From contig NZ_WTYA01000001.1 in NCBI RefSeq assembly GCF_009828025.1, forward strand, positions 310,001 through 374,000: a stretch of DNA of 64,000 nt, in the 5' to 3' direction. Position numbers and translations under genes: made by a program. The notes beneath the pieces were generated by a model. It was not told the origin of the DNA. It saw nothing but the letters and a program-made list of their open reading frames with translations, and did not search any database. This DNA is from Qipengyuania algicida. Its GTDB lineage: Bacteria > Pseudomonadota > Alphaproteobacteria > Sphingomonadales > Sphingomonadaceae. Each line of letters opens with the position of its first letter. Positions within the stretch are counted from its first letter, which is position 1. Shown piece by piece: positions 36,224 to 44,672 of the stretch.

Positions 36224-37318
36224 CTAGAGGAAACGGGCGGGATCGTACAATTTTGCATCGAGTGACACAGTGAGCGCGTCGCGGTCGTTGCCAAGCAATA
36301 TCTGTCCGCAAAGCCGCGCGGCGGCGGGGGCTGTCTGGATACCATAGCCGCCCTGCCCGGCGAACCACGCAAATCCTTCACAGTCCGGATCATATCCGTA
36401 GATCGGCAGGCGATCGGGCGAAAAACTGCGGAGACCCGCCCAGCGGTGCTCGACCGCCAGCACACGCCAGTCGGTAACTGACTGGAAGCGGTCGATGGCC
36501 ACGGCGACATCAATTTCCTCCGCCGCGGCATCGCATGGCGGAGAGGGTGTTTCGTCGTGCGGGCTGAGCCACAGCTTGCCGCTCTCGGGCTTGAAATAGA
36601 ATCGTCCGGCAATGTCGAGCACCAGCGGCAGGTCCTCCGGCGGCGAAGGATCGGTGCGCAGCTGGACAACGGTGCGCCGTAAAGGAGTGATGCCAAGCGG
36701 TCGCGCGCCGGCCATCACGGCAAGCCCATCGGCCCAGGCGCCCGCCGCGTTCACCAACGTCCGTGCATGAAAGATATCGCCCGTTTCGCTGTGTAAGGTC
36801 CACAGCCCATCGCGGCGCTCCGCGATCTCAATTCGTGCCCGGGTCCGAAGCGAAACGTCGCGCTTTCGCGCCAACGAGAGATAATGCTGGTGCAGTCCGG
36901 CAACGTCGATATCGGCGCAGGCAGGTTGCCAGATCGCATCGGTCCACGGCTCGCGCAGTCCCGGTATGACTTCTGCCACCCGGTCGCGGCCGATGCGCTC
37001 GATCGTCGCCCCGGTCCGCCCGAAGCGCCGCATGAAGTCATCGAGCAGATCGTGTTCCCGTTCGCGGCCGACATAAAGCGCACCACGCGGGGTGAGAAAG
37101 CCGTGCTCGCGCAGATAGCCGCCCGAAGCGAGCGTCAGCGGCACCAGTTCCGGGCCACCATAGCACTCCTCCCAGAACGCAGCGGAGCGACCGGTGGCAT
37201 GACAGCCGGGCCGATCCTCGGCCTCAAGCAACAGCACTGCGGCATGTTCGGCAAGTTCGGCGGCAAGACTGGAGCCTGCCATTCCGGCACCCACGATAGC
37301 GAAATCGAAGTGAGTCAC
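36224..37318 (-). CDS. FAD-dependent oxidoreductase (D-amino-acid oxidase family)
   Basis: A 364-residue flavoprotein of the DAO superfamily. FAIVGAGMAGSSLAAELAEH is the FAD-binding Rossmann turn; ATGRSAAFWEECYGGP and NAAGAWADGLAV are typical of glycine/sarcosine-oxidase relatives, and the C-terminal FAWFAGQGGYGIQTAPA closes the FAD site. It likely oxidises an amine or amino acid, but the substrate is unknown. The GTG start at 37318 overlaps the stop of the hydrolase gene upstream (GTGA), so the two are coupled. Confidence 0.9.
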   Translation of the reverse strand: MTHFDFAIVGAGMAGSSLAAELAEHAAVLLLEAEDRPGCHATGRSAAFWEECYGGPELVPLTLASGGYLREHGFLTPRGALYVGREREHDLLDDFMRRFGRTGATIERIGRDRVAEVIPGLREPWTDAIWQPACADIDVAGLHQHYLSLARKRDVSLRTRARIEIAERRDGLWTLHSETGDIFHARTLVNAAGAWADGLAVMAGARPLGITPLRRTVVQLRTDPSPPEDLPLVLDIAGRFYFKPESGKLWLSPHDETPSPPCDAAAEEIDVAVAIDRFQSVTDWRVLAVEHRWAGLRSFSPDRLPIYGYDPDCEGFAWFAGQGGYGIQTAPAAARLCGQILLGNDRDALTVSLDAKLYDPARFL

Positions 37319-38304
37319 GGGTCGCCGCGCACCTGCTCCGGCGGCGCGACCCGATCGAGAAACTCGCGTATCGCCACCATCGCACGATCACGCTGTTCAT
37401 CCACCTCGCGCAGGATTTCATGATGCGCGTCCGGCCCGAACCGGGCCAGCTCGGCATTGGGTATTCGGCGACATGCCTGTTCGATCGCGCTGAAGCGCAC
37501 CAGCTTGTCGCTAGTGGTTGCGATAGCCAGCACCGGGATATCGATCGCCTCAAGCAAGCTGTCTGAAAATATCTTCCGGCACGAAGCATAGGCGCGCTCG
37601 ACCCACCGCCAGCTGCCCGGCCCCATCACTAACTCTGGACGTGCGTCACGCCACCACAGTTCATCGGCATAGCGTTCCGGGTCATGCGTCAGCAAATTGG
37701 CGCGCGCTGCAGGAACTTCACCCGGCTTTTCACTCCACTTCCATGCCTGACGAGCAGGATCGCCGAGGAGAGTCATCAGTTTCGCGACGAACTGGAGCGC
37801 AGGCAGAGGAAGCGGCGGCCCCGCCATGCCCAGCATTGGCGCCGAAAGCACCAGCGCATCGGGCCTGAGCCGTCGCTCAGCTACCGCCCTGAGAGCCAGA
37901 TGTCCGCCCATCGAATGCCCTATCAATATATGCGGGCCATCCGTTCCGGCGCACCATTCGCGCCACAGCGCCGCCAGATCGTCGATCCAGATCGAAAAAT
38001 CGTCGATGTGCCCGGTCACCGCATCCTTGCCCAGCCGCCCCGATCCGGCCTGACCGCGCCAGTCGGCGGCGGTGACCCGCCAGCCCTGTCGGTGCCATTG
38101 TTCCAGCGACTCCAGATATTTCTCGTAGAAGTCGCCGCGTCCGGGCATGAACAGGATCGAGCCGCGCGTTTCGACCATGCCAACCGGCCAGTCGATGCGC
38201 CTGATCCGCCAGCCATCCCACGCCAGCCATTCGCTCTCGATCGCATCCGCGGGAATTGCCCTACGGTCGATGACCAAATCCGGATTTTCGTGTGGAACAG
38301 CCAA
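37315..38304 (-). CDS. alpha/beta hydrolase (lysophospholipase-like)
   Basis: A 329-residue serine hydrolase. The nucleophile elbow is HILIGHSMGGHLALRAV, and the C-terminal FGPDAHHEILREVDEQRD contains the catalytic histidine and the HEIL-E element shared with PldB/monoacylglycerol lipase-like proteins. The N-terminal FMPGRGDFYEKYLESLEQW matches the same group. Start TTG 38304 is the only plausible one. It is coupled to the FAD oxidoreductase gene. The natural ester substrate cannot be told. Confidence 0.88.
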   Translation of the reverse strand: MAVPHENPDLVIDRRAIPADAIESEWLAWDGWRIRRIDWPVGMVETRGSILFMPGRGDFYEKYLESLEQWHRQGWRVTAADWRGQAGSGRLGKDAVTGHIDDFSIWIDDLAALWREWCAGTDGPHILIGHSMGGHLALRAVAERRLRPDALVLSAPMLGMAGPPLPLPALQFVAKLMTLLGDPARQAWKWSEKPGEVPAARANLLTHDPERYADELWWRDARPELVMGPGSWRWVERAYASCRKIFSDSLLEAIDIPVLAIATTSDKLVRFSAIEQACRRIPNAELARFGPDAHHEILREVDEQRDRAMVAIREFLDRVAPPEQVRGDP

Positions 38305-38399
38305 CCGTTCTATCGTCGATCTCCCGCGAAGTGTTTGGTTACTATTTCGTAAGCACTAGTCTTTAACAACCGCCCCGAGGGATAAACAGGGGCTAACCG

Positions 38400-38891
38400 A
38401 TGTATCAAGATTACGCGCTCTACGGTCTGCTTGGACTCTTGGCAATTGGCCTGTTATTTGCTGCGCTTACCGATCTCCGGCGGCGTCAGATCGACAATTG
38501 GCTGAACATTACGATCGCGCTGGGCGCGCCGCTGTTCTGGTGGGCCAGCGGGCTGGCCCTGTGGCCCGATGTCGCAATTCAGCTGGGCGTCGCAGTGGCG
38601 GCCTTTGCGGTGTTCGCCGCGATGTTCGCGCTGGGCATGATGGGCGGTGGTGACGTCAAGCTCCTGACCGCTCTGGCGCTTTGGGTTGCGCCGATGATTT
38701 TCGTCAAGCTGCTGATCATCATGGCACTCGCCGGGGGTGTGCTGACCGTTGTCATGGGTTTCTGGCACATCGCGCGGCGTCAGCGCGACCGACTGGCCAT
38801 TCCGTATGGCGTGGCGATCGCAGTCGGCGCGCTCTGGGTCATAGGAAATGACATGTTGCCGCACGTCACAATGATTTCGTCGGCTGCTTGA
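38400..38891 (+). CDS. cpaA: Tad prepilin peptidase CpaA
   Basis: A 163-residue membrane aspartyl protease (A24). Catalytic aspartates are in LTDLRRRQIDNWL (N-terminal) and in MGGGDVKLLTAL, the GxGD motif. About four membrane helices. It cleaves the leader of Flp pilins and pseudopilins and opens the Tad cluster. No Flp pilin gene lies within the cluster, so its substrate must be encoded elsewhere. Confidence 0.94.
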   Translation: MYQDYALYGLLGLLAIGLLFAALTDLRRRQIDNWLNITIALGAPLFWWASGLALWPDVAIQLGVAVAAFAVFAAMFALGMMGGGDVKLLTALALWVAPMIFVKLLIIMALAGGVLTVVMGFWHIARRQRDRLAIPYGVAIAVGALWVIGNDMLPHVTMISSAA

Positions 38892-38984
38892 CAACCCGAT
38901 TTTAACCAATCCCGCTTTATGCCGGGAAACCAAAGGAACCCGCGTTCTAGTTTCGCGGGGTCGATTTAGGGGGCCTACCAAGCC

Positions 38985-40052
38985 ATGGACAGGAAGAAGC
39001 TGGTTCTACTGGTGTGCGCGCTGGTCGTAGCGATCGGAACAGCGTTCGTCGCTCGCAGCATGTTTGCCGGAGCAGGTGCTCCGCAAGCCGAAGCCGCAGC
39101 TCCGGTGCCGCAGGGACCGCGTGTGCTCGTCGCACAGCGCGCTCTGCCGGTTGGAACAATCATCACCGCCGATTCGCTGGCTTTTCAGCCATGGCCCGGC
39201 AATATGGTCAAGGACGCCTACTTCCTCGAAGGCGAGGCGGACATGAACAAGCTGCTCGGCACCGTCGTGCGCTTTGGCATCACCGCTGGTGAGCCGGTCA
39301 CGCAGGGTGCGCTGGTTGCTCCTGGCGATCGCGGCTTCCTCGCCGCAGCGCTGACACCCGGAATGCGTGCGATCACCGTTCCTGTGTCGGCCGAATCGGG
39401 CGTCGCCGGCTTCATCTTTCCGGGCGATCGGGTGGACATGGTCCTGACGCAATCGATCAACGGTGACGGCCAGGCTCTGAAAGCCTCGGAAACCATCCTT
39501 GCTAACCTTCGCGTTCTCGCGACCGACCAGGCGACGACCCAGGATACGGTCGACGGCAAGACGGTACCCAAGCAAAGCCGCACGGTTACACTCGAGGTCA
39601 CTCCGCGCATCGCGGAAAAGGTCGCCGTGGCCCAGACCATGGGCACGATCAGTCTGACGCTGCGCCCGCTCGGCGAAGGTCATGCAGATCTCGAAAAGGC
39701 GCTTGCCGATGGCAGCGTCTCCATTCCCGACAACGCCACCCCGGCACAGGAAGCCAAGCTGATGCGCATGGCGGAAAGCAAGCCGGAAGACGGCAAGACG
39801 ACCTACGTCACCGGCGGCGATGTATCGCGGTTCTCGCGCAGCACCCTGCCCCCGACCGGCAACGCCGGCCCTGCAAATACGACTGCCGGTGGCCCGGTTC
39901 AGCAGGTCTATCGTGGGCCGGTCGTGCGGGTGACGCGCGGCAAGGATACGACAGCCGAACCGATTTCCGGTCTCGGCAAGGCGCCGATTGCCAGCTCGAC
40001 CTCAATCGGTCGGACCGGCAGCAAGCTTCAACAGACCATGGGCGTCTACTGA
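38985..40052 (+). CDS. cpaB: Flp pilus assembly protein CpaB
   Basis: A 355-residue protein: N-terminal membrane anchor or signal (KLVLLVCALVVAIGTAFVA), a SAF domain (GPRVLVAQRALPVGTIITAD, then LLGTVVRFGITAGEPVTQGA), and RcpC-like segment (FIFPGDRVDMVLTQ; TLEVTPRIAEKVAVAQTMG). The C-terminal ~90 residues are a low-complexity tail. CpaB is periplasmic and stabilises the secretin. It lies 93 bases after cpaA; the gap contains one TTAACC half-site but no clear promoter. Confidence 0.94.
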   Translation: MDRKKLVLLVCALVVAIGTAFVARSMFAGAGAPQAEAAAPVPQGPRVLVAQRALPVGTIITADSLAFQPWPGNMVKDAYFLEGEADMNKLLGTVVRFGITAGEPVTQGALVAPGDRGFLAAALTPGMRAITVPVSAESGVAGFIFPGDRVDMVLTQSINGDGQALKASETILANLRVLATDQATTQDTVDGKTVPKQSRTVTLEVTPRIAEKVAVAQTMGTISLTLRPLGEGHADLEKALADGSVSIPDNATPAQEAKLMRMAESKPEDGKTTYVTGGDVSRFSRSTLPPTGNAGPANTTAGGPVQQVYRGPVVRVTRGKDTTAEPISGLGKAPIASSTSIGRTGSKLQQTMGVY

Positions 40053-40090
40053 CACCGCTCGTGAAAGCGACATTCGAGAGGCATTCCAAC

Positions 40091-41647
40091 ATGACCCGTC
40101 GACCCATCACCTATGCGCTGCTTGCTGGCATGGCGCTCGCCCCGATCGCGGCGATCCCGGCCACCCAGGCCAACGCCCAGACCGTCGTCAAACCCAGCTC
40201 GCAGGATATCGTCCTGTCGATTGGGCGCGGCCAGCTGATCAATGTGTCCGGCACGATGACCGATGTGTTCATCGCCAACGACCAGATCGCTGACGTCCAA
40301 CTGAAGTCGCAGCGTCAGCTGTATGTCTTCGGCAAGTCCGGCGGGACCACCACCGTCTACGCCAGCAATTCGCGTGGCGATATCATCTGGTCGGCCAATA
40401 TCCGTGTCGGATCGAATATCGACAGCGTCGATCAGATGCTGGCGCTGGCGATGCCCGAAGCGAAGATTTCGGTCGCCACCATGGGCACCAATACCGTGCT
40501 TCTGACCGGCACCGTTGCCGCGCCCGAAGATGCCGCCGAGGCGCAGCGCCTGGTCGAGGCCTTCGTCGGCAAGGACACCAACGTCATCAGCCGGTTGAAG
40601 ACCGCAACGCCCTTGCAGGTGAACCTGCGCGTGCGTTTTGCCGAAGTCAGCAAGACCTTCGTCCGCGCGATCGGCGTCAATCTTACCACCTTCGATAATA
40701 CCAGCGGCTTCAAGTTCGGCGTGACCAATGGTCGTGCAGGCGTAGTGCCGTTGTATACTCCCAGCGGCGGCCTGTTTACCGGTGGCAGCAAGTCGACCGA
40801 CGGCACCAGCCTCGTCACCGGTACGAGCAACGGGTCCACAATTGCCGCTTTCGGCAAATTCCTCGGCCTCGACATCGGCAGTGCGCTCGATTTGGGTGAA
40901 ACGGAAGGATTGGTAACAACCCTGTCCGAGCCTAACCTGACCGCACTTTCGGGTGAAACGGCCGACTTCCTCGCAGGTGGTGAATTCCCGATCCCGCAGA
41001 GCCAGGGGCTGGGTTCGACCTCGGTCGTTTACAAAACCTACGGCGTCAAGCTGACCTACACCCCCACCGTGCTCGCCAACGGGCGCATCTCTCTGCGCGT
41101 CAAGCCCGAGGTGTCCGAACTGTCGAGCCAGGGTGCGGTGACGATCAATGGCTTCCAAATTCCCGCGCTGACCACGCGTCGGGCGGAGACCACGATCGAG
41201 CTCGGCTCCGGCCAGAGCTTCATGATCGCCGGGTTGATGTCCTCAAACTCGCAGAACTCCATCACCAAGGCTCCGGGCCTAGGGGACGTGCCGATCCTCG
41301 GCAATCTGTTCCGCTCGACCAATTTCCAGCGCGGCCAGACCGAGCTGGTGATAGTGGTGACGCCATACCTCGTCAAGCCGGTCGACGATCGTGACATCCA
41401 CCTGCCGACCGACGGCTATCGCTCGCCTAACGAAGCGCAACGCCTACTCGGCTTCCTCGATAATGATGGCGTCTCCGGTGCCCAGCGTCCGATGCCGACG
41501 ACTGCGCCGACAGCTCCCGTCGCCCCGCAGCTTTCGGAGCGGCAGCAACCGGTCGCCGACCAGCCGCGTCGCGCTGCGCAGCCCGCTCAGGCCGACAATG
41601 GCAAGAAGGGTGACGCCTCGGCGGCTCCCGGCTTCAGCTTCCAGTGA
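40091..41647 (+). CDS. cpaC: Tad outer-membrane secretin CpaC
   Basis: A 518-residue outer-membrane channel subunit. Signal peptide (to ATQANAQ, about residue 27), then the T2SS/T3SS pilus N-domain (LSIGRGQLINVSGTMTDVFI; LYVFGKSGGTTTVYA), a BON-like region, and the secretin core from about residue 240 (LSEPNLTALSGETADFLAGG; GQTELVIVVTPYLVKPV). A Pro/Gln/Ala tail follows. ATG 40091 gives the signal peptide. It forms the pilus exit pore with CpaB and CpaD. Confidence 0.95.
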   Translation: MTRRPITYALLAGMALAPIAAIPATQANAQTVVKPSSQDIVLSIGRGQLINVSGTMTDVFIANDQIADVQLKSQRQLYVFGKSGGTTTVYASNSRGDIIWSANIRVGSNIDSVDQMLALAMPEAKISVATMGTNTVLLTGTVAAPEDAAEAQRLVEAFVGKDTNVISRLKTATPLQVNLRVRFAEVSKTFVRAIGVNLTTFDNTSGFKFGVTNGRAGVVPLYTPSGGLFTGGSKSTDGTSLVTGTSNGSTIAAFGKFLGLDIGSALDLGETEGLVTTLSEPNLTALSGETADFLAGGEFPIPQSQGLGSTSVVYKTYGVKLTYTPTVLANGRISLRVKPEVSELSSQGAVTINGFQIPALTTRRAETTIELGSGQSFMIAGLMSSNSQNSITKAPGLGDVPILGNLFRSTNFQRGQTELVIVVTPYLVKPVDDRDIHLPTDGYRSPNEAQRLLGFLDNDGVSGAQRPMPTTAPTAPVAPQLSERQQPVADQPRRAAQPAQADNGKKGDASAAPGFSFQ

Positions 41648-41661
41648 GGGATACCCGTAAC

Positions 41662-42318
41662 ATGAGCATTCAGATAAAACGTCAGCTTGCCGGTGCCCTT
41701 GCGCTGTCGCTGTCCTTGGGCCTCGCCGCCTGCGGTGGAATGCCGCAGAACCGCTCACTCTACAGCGTCAAGCAGCCAGTGGTCGAGCGCAGCACCGTAG
41801 CGCTCGATGTCAACACCGATGCCGATGGCCTGTCGATCTCGGAGCAGCAGCGGCTCGCCGCGTGGTTCCAGGCGATGGACCTGCGCTATGGCGATCGGGT
41901 TGCGGTCGAAGACCCGCAAGCCAGCCCGACAACCCGCGCGGCGGTTGCCAAGGTCGCCGGACGTTATGGCCTGCTGCTGTCGGATTCGACGGCAACGGGA
42001 ATGACCGGCGTTGCGCCGGGTCAGGCTCGCGTCACGATTACCCGCTCGAGCGCCAGCGTACCCGGTTGTCCGGACTGGTCGGTCAAGACCGAAACCAATC
42101 TGACCAATGGTATCTCGCCCAATTTCGGTTGTGCCACGAACAGCAATCTGGCTGCGATGGTCGCCAATCCCGAAGATCTCATCAAGGGCCAGGAGGGCTC
42201 GCCTGACACCTATGTCAACACCTCCACCAAGGCCATCAATGCCTACCAGGAGAAAGCCGCTAGCAGCACTGCGAGCGGCGCCGGAACTTCCGGTGGCGGC
42301 ACCAGCGGAGGACAATAA
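41662..42318 (+). CDS. cpaD: Tad pilus assembly lipoprotein CpaD
   Basis: A 218-residue lipoprotein; lipobox ALSLSLGLAAC with Cys at about residue 24. CpaD hallmarks are YSVKQPVVERSTVALDV, PGCPDWSV, NFGCATNSNLAAMVANPEDL, and a Ser/Gly-rich tail. It acts as the secretin pilotin-like partner at the outer membrane. ATG 41662 gives the lipoprotein signal; a GTG at 41644 overlapping the cpaC stop is the alternative. Confidence 0.93.
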   Translation: MSIQIKRQLAGALALSLSLGLAACGGMPQNRSLYSVKQPVVERSTVALDVNTDADGLSISEQQRLAAWFQAMDLRYGDRVAVEDPQASPTTRAAVAKVAGRYGLLLSDSTATGMTGVAPGQARVTITRSSASVPGCPDWSVKTETNLTNGISPNFGCATNSNLAAMVANPEDLIKGQEGSPDTYVNTSTKAINAYQEKAASSTASGAGTSGGGTSGGQ

Positions 42319-42321
42319 ACC

Positions 42322-43605
42322 ATGAATGCACCTTGGAAAGCAGGCTCAATGCCAGGAAATCGTGATCCGTTCGCCGCGTTTATCTGCGACGAAGCCGCGC
42401 TGGACGTGCTGCGTCCGGTCGTCATCGAACTCGGCTGGCAGCCGGAGAAGTGCAACAAGGGTGGCCTTCGCAATGCCGTCCAAGCGTTGTCGGTCAGTGC
42501 CAGCCCGAACATCCTGATGGTCGACCTGTCGGAGTGCGGCGATCCACTGAACGACATCAACGCGCTGGCCGAAGTGTGCGAACCGGGAACCGTGGTTATT
42601 GCGATCGGCCAGGTCAATGACGTGCGCCTGTATCGCGACCTGCTCGCCAGCGGCATTCACGACTATCTGCTTAAGCCGCTTTCGGCCAACAGCCTGCGCG
42701 ATGCCCTCAACGGCGCACAGGCAGTATTCGCCGCACCCAAAACGGGTGAAGGCGATGGGGTCAAACACCACCTTTCCACTGCGATCATCGGCACTCGTGG
42801 TGGGGTTGGCGCTTCGACCCTGACCACGTCGCTGGCATGGTATTTTGCTGTCAAGAAGAACAAACCGACGGCATTGCTCGATCTCGACATCCATTTCGGG
42901 ACCGGCGCGCTGGCACTCGATCTCGAACCGGGTCGAGGCCTTACCGATGCGATCGACAATCCCAGTCGCATCGACGGGCTGTTCATCGAGCGGGCGATGA
43001 TCCGTGCGCACGATAACCTCGCGATCCTTTCCGCCGAGGCTCCGATCAACGCTCCACTAATGACCGATGGTTCGGCGTTTCTGCAGTTGCAGGAAGAATT
43101 CCGGCATGCTTTCGAACTTACGCTGCTCGATCTGCCGCGCTCGATGATGATCAACTTCCCGCAATTGCTTGGCGAAGTGAATATGGTGGTCATAGCAACC
43201 GAACTCACCTTGGCCAGTGCCCGCGATACGATCCGCATCCTTTCCTGGCTCAAGACGAATGCACCGCATGTAACCTCGCTGGTGGTCGCAAACCGCGTGG
43301 CATCGAACGCGCTCGAAATCAGCAAGGTCGATTTCGAAGCATCGATCGAACGCAAGCTCGACTTCGTTATTCCGATCGACGCAGCCGGCGCGGCCAAGGC
43401 GGCCAAACTCGGCCAGCCGATAATCGAAGCCAACCCGCAGAGCAAAAGCAGCGCACAGATCAAGGCGCTGGCAGAGAATATCCTCGGCGCGGTCGAGAAC
43501 AACAGCACCGTGGATACCGAGCAGTCCGCGAATGGCAAGAAATCGCTGCTCGGCTCTTTCGATATCAAGAGCTTACTGGCGAAAAAGGACAAAGCGCCAG
43601 CATAG
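42322..43605 (+). CDS. cpaE: Tad pilus localisation ATPase-like protein CpaE
   Basis: A 427-residue protein with an N-terminal receiver-like domain (residues ~20-135; ILMVDLSECGDPLNDIN and YLLKPLSANSLRDAL) and a MinD/ParA-like domain. The P-loop reads GTRGGVGASTLTTSLAW: the usual GKT is GAST, so the nucleotide-binding lysine is replaced. ALLDLDIHFGTGALALDL and LLDLPRSM match CpaE. In Caulobacter CpaE directs the secretin complex to one pole. It is followed directly by tadB; cpaF is missing from its usual place. Confidence 0.93.
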   Translation: MNAPWKAGSMPGNRDPFAAFICDEAALDVLRPVVIELGWQPEKCNKGGLRNAVQALSVSASPNILMVDLSECGDPLNDINALAEVCEPGTVVIAIGQVNDVRLYRDLLASGIHDYLLKPLSANSLRDALNGAQAVFAAPKTGEGDGVKHHLSTAIIGTRGGVGASTLTTSLAWYFAVKKNKPTALLDLDIHFGTGALALDLEPGRGLTDAIDNPSRIDGLFIERAMIRAHDNLAILSAEAPINAPLMTDGSAFLQLQEEFRHAFELTLLDLPRSMMINFPQLLGEVNMVVIATELTLASARDTIRILSWLKTNAPHVTSLVVANRVASNALEISKVDFEASIERKLDFVIPIDAAGAAKAAKLGQPIIEANPQSKSSAQIKALAENILGAVENNSTVDTEQSANGKKSLLGSFDIKSLLAKKDKAPA

Positions 43606-43634
43606 ACCGAGTATGGTCGAAGGTGCGCCGCTGC

Positions 43635-43659
43635 GCTGCGCGCTCGCCAAGCGCGCAGC
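43635..43659. other. perfect 10-bp hairpin in the cpaE-tadB junction
   Basis: GCTGCGCGCT pairs with AGCGCGCAGC around CGCCA. It fills most of the 81-base gap where cpaF is expected. A 25-codon frame (ATG 43613 to TGA 43690) spans it, overlapping the tadB GTG start, but I do not call that a gene. It could be an mRNA processing or stabilising element, or an intrinsic terminator lacking U residues. Confidence 0.6.
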
Positions 43660-43686
43660 TGCGGACACAGGAATGGAGGACAAGGC

Positions 43687-44658
43687 GTGAACATGATCCA
43701 ACTCATGGTGATCGTAGTCGGACTGCTGACAGTCAGCGGGCTGGGCTATATGGCGTTTGCCGGCCCTTCCATGGGCAAGGCGGGCCAGCGGCGGATCCAG
43801 CAGATCCGCTATCGCCATTCCGAAAGCACCGATGCGAAGGTAGAATCGCAACTCAAGAAAGCGATTGCCGCACGCCGTCCAAAGGCGCGCCGCGCAGCCG
43901 GGTCCAGTTCGCGTATCGAAGCGCTGGCCATTCGCCTAGACCGGACCGGAAAGAAGTGGACCCTGAGCCAATACGCCTACACATCTCTGGGTCTGGGACT
44001 TGTCGTTGCACTGCTAATCTTCCTGAAGAGCGGCGCTTTTCTGCTCGCATTGGGAGTTGGTGTCCTGATTGGAGCCGGCCTTCCCCATATGGTGGTCAAC
44101 TCGATGATCAAGCGTCGCACCAACAAGTTCAACGTCAAGTTTGCCGATGCGATCGAACTGCTGGTTCGCGGACTGAGATCGGGCCTTCCGGTGACCGAGA
44201 CGCTCTCCGTCGTAGCAACCGAAGTTGATGGTCCTGTCGGCGAGGAATTCAAGGGTGTGGTCGAACGCATCAAGATCGGTCGCACCATGGAGGATGCCCT
44301 TCAGGCAACAGCTGACAAGCTGAGCATCCCGGAATTCAACTTCTTCTGCATCACCCTTGCGATCCAGCGCGAGACCGGTGGCAATCTCGCCGAGACGCTG
44401 TCGAACCTTGCCGACGTGCTGCGCAAGCGCTCGCAAATGAAGCTCAAGATCAAGGCGATGAGCTCGGAATCCAAGGCCTCGGCCTACATCGTCGGCGCCC
44501 TGCCCTTCATCGTCTTCGGCCTGATCCTGTGGATCAACCCAGGCTATATTGGGAAGTTTTTTACCGATGATCGACTGGTCGTGATCGGCCTCGGCGGTCT
44601 CACCTGGATGGGCATAGGCTGCTTCATCATGGCCAAGATGGTCAGTTTCGAAATTTAA
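43687..44658 (+). CDS. tadB: Tad inner-membrane platform protein TadB
   Basis: A 323-residue T2SSF-domain protein. N-terminal helix (MIQLMVIVVGLLTVSGLGYM), a cytoplasmic region, two helices (about residues 100-140), the T2SSF domain (DAIELLVRGLRSGLPVTETL; IQRETGGNLAETLSNLADVL) and C-terminal helices. It forms the assembly platform with TadC. The start is GTG 43687 or ATG 43693. Confidence 0.94.
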   Translation: MNMIQLMVIVVGLLTVSGLGYMAFAGPSMGKAGQRRIQQIRYRHSESTDAKVESQLKKAIAARRPKARRAAGSSSRIEALAIRLDRTGKKWTLSQYAYTSLGLGLVVALLIFLKSGAFLLALGVGVLIGAGLPHMVVNSMIKRRTNKFNVKFADAIELLVRGLRSGLPVTETLSVVATEVDGPVGEEFKGVVERIKIGRTMEDALQATADKLSIPEFNFFCITLAIQRETGGNLAETLSNLADVLRKRSQMKLKIKAMSSESKASAYIVGALPFIVFGLILWINPGYIGKFFTDDRLVVIGLGGLTWMGIGCFIMAKMVSFEI

Positions 44659-44672
44659 GAGGTCAAGCGGAC

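Noticed and set aside
38300..38990. CtrA boxes (TTAA-N7-TTAAC) upstream of the Tad genes
   Set aside because: Only single TTAAC half-sites are present before cpaA and cpaB; no full box with correct spacing.
43613..43690. 25-codon small gene between cpaE and tadB
   Set aside because: No ribosome-binding site, Ala/Arg-rich composition explained by the hairpin, and overlap with the tadB start. Kept only as a structural feature.
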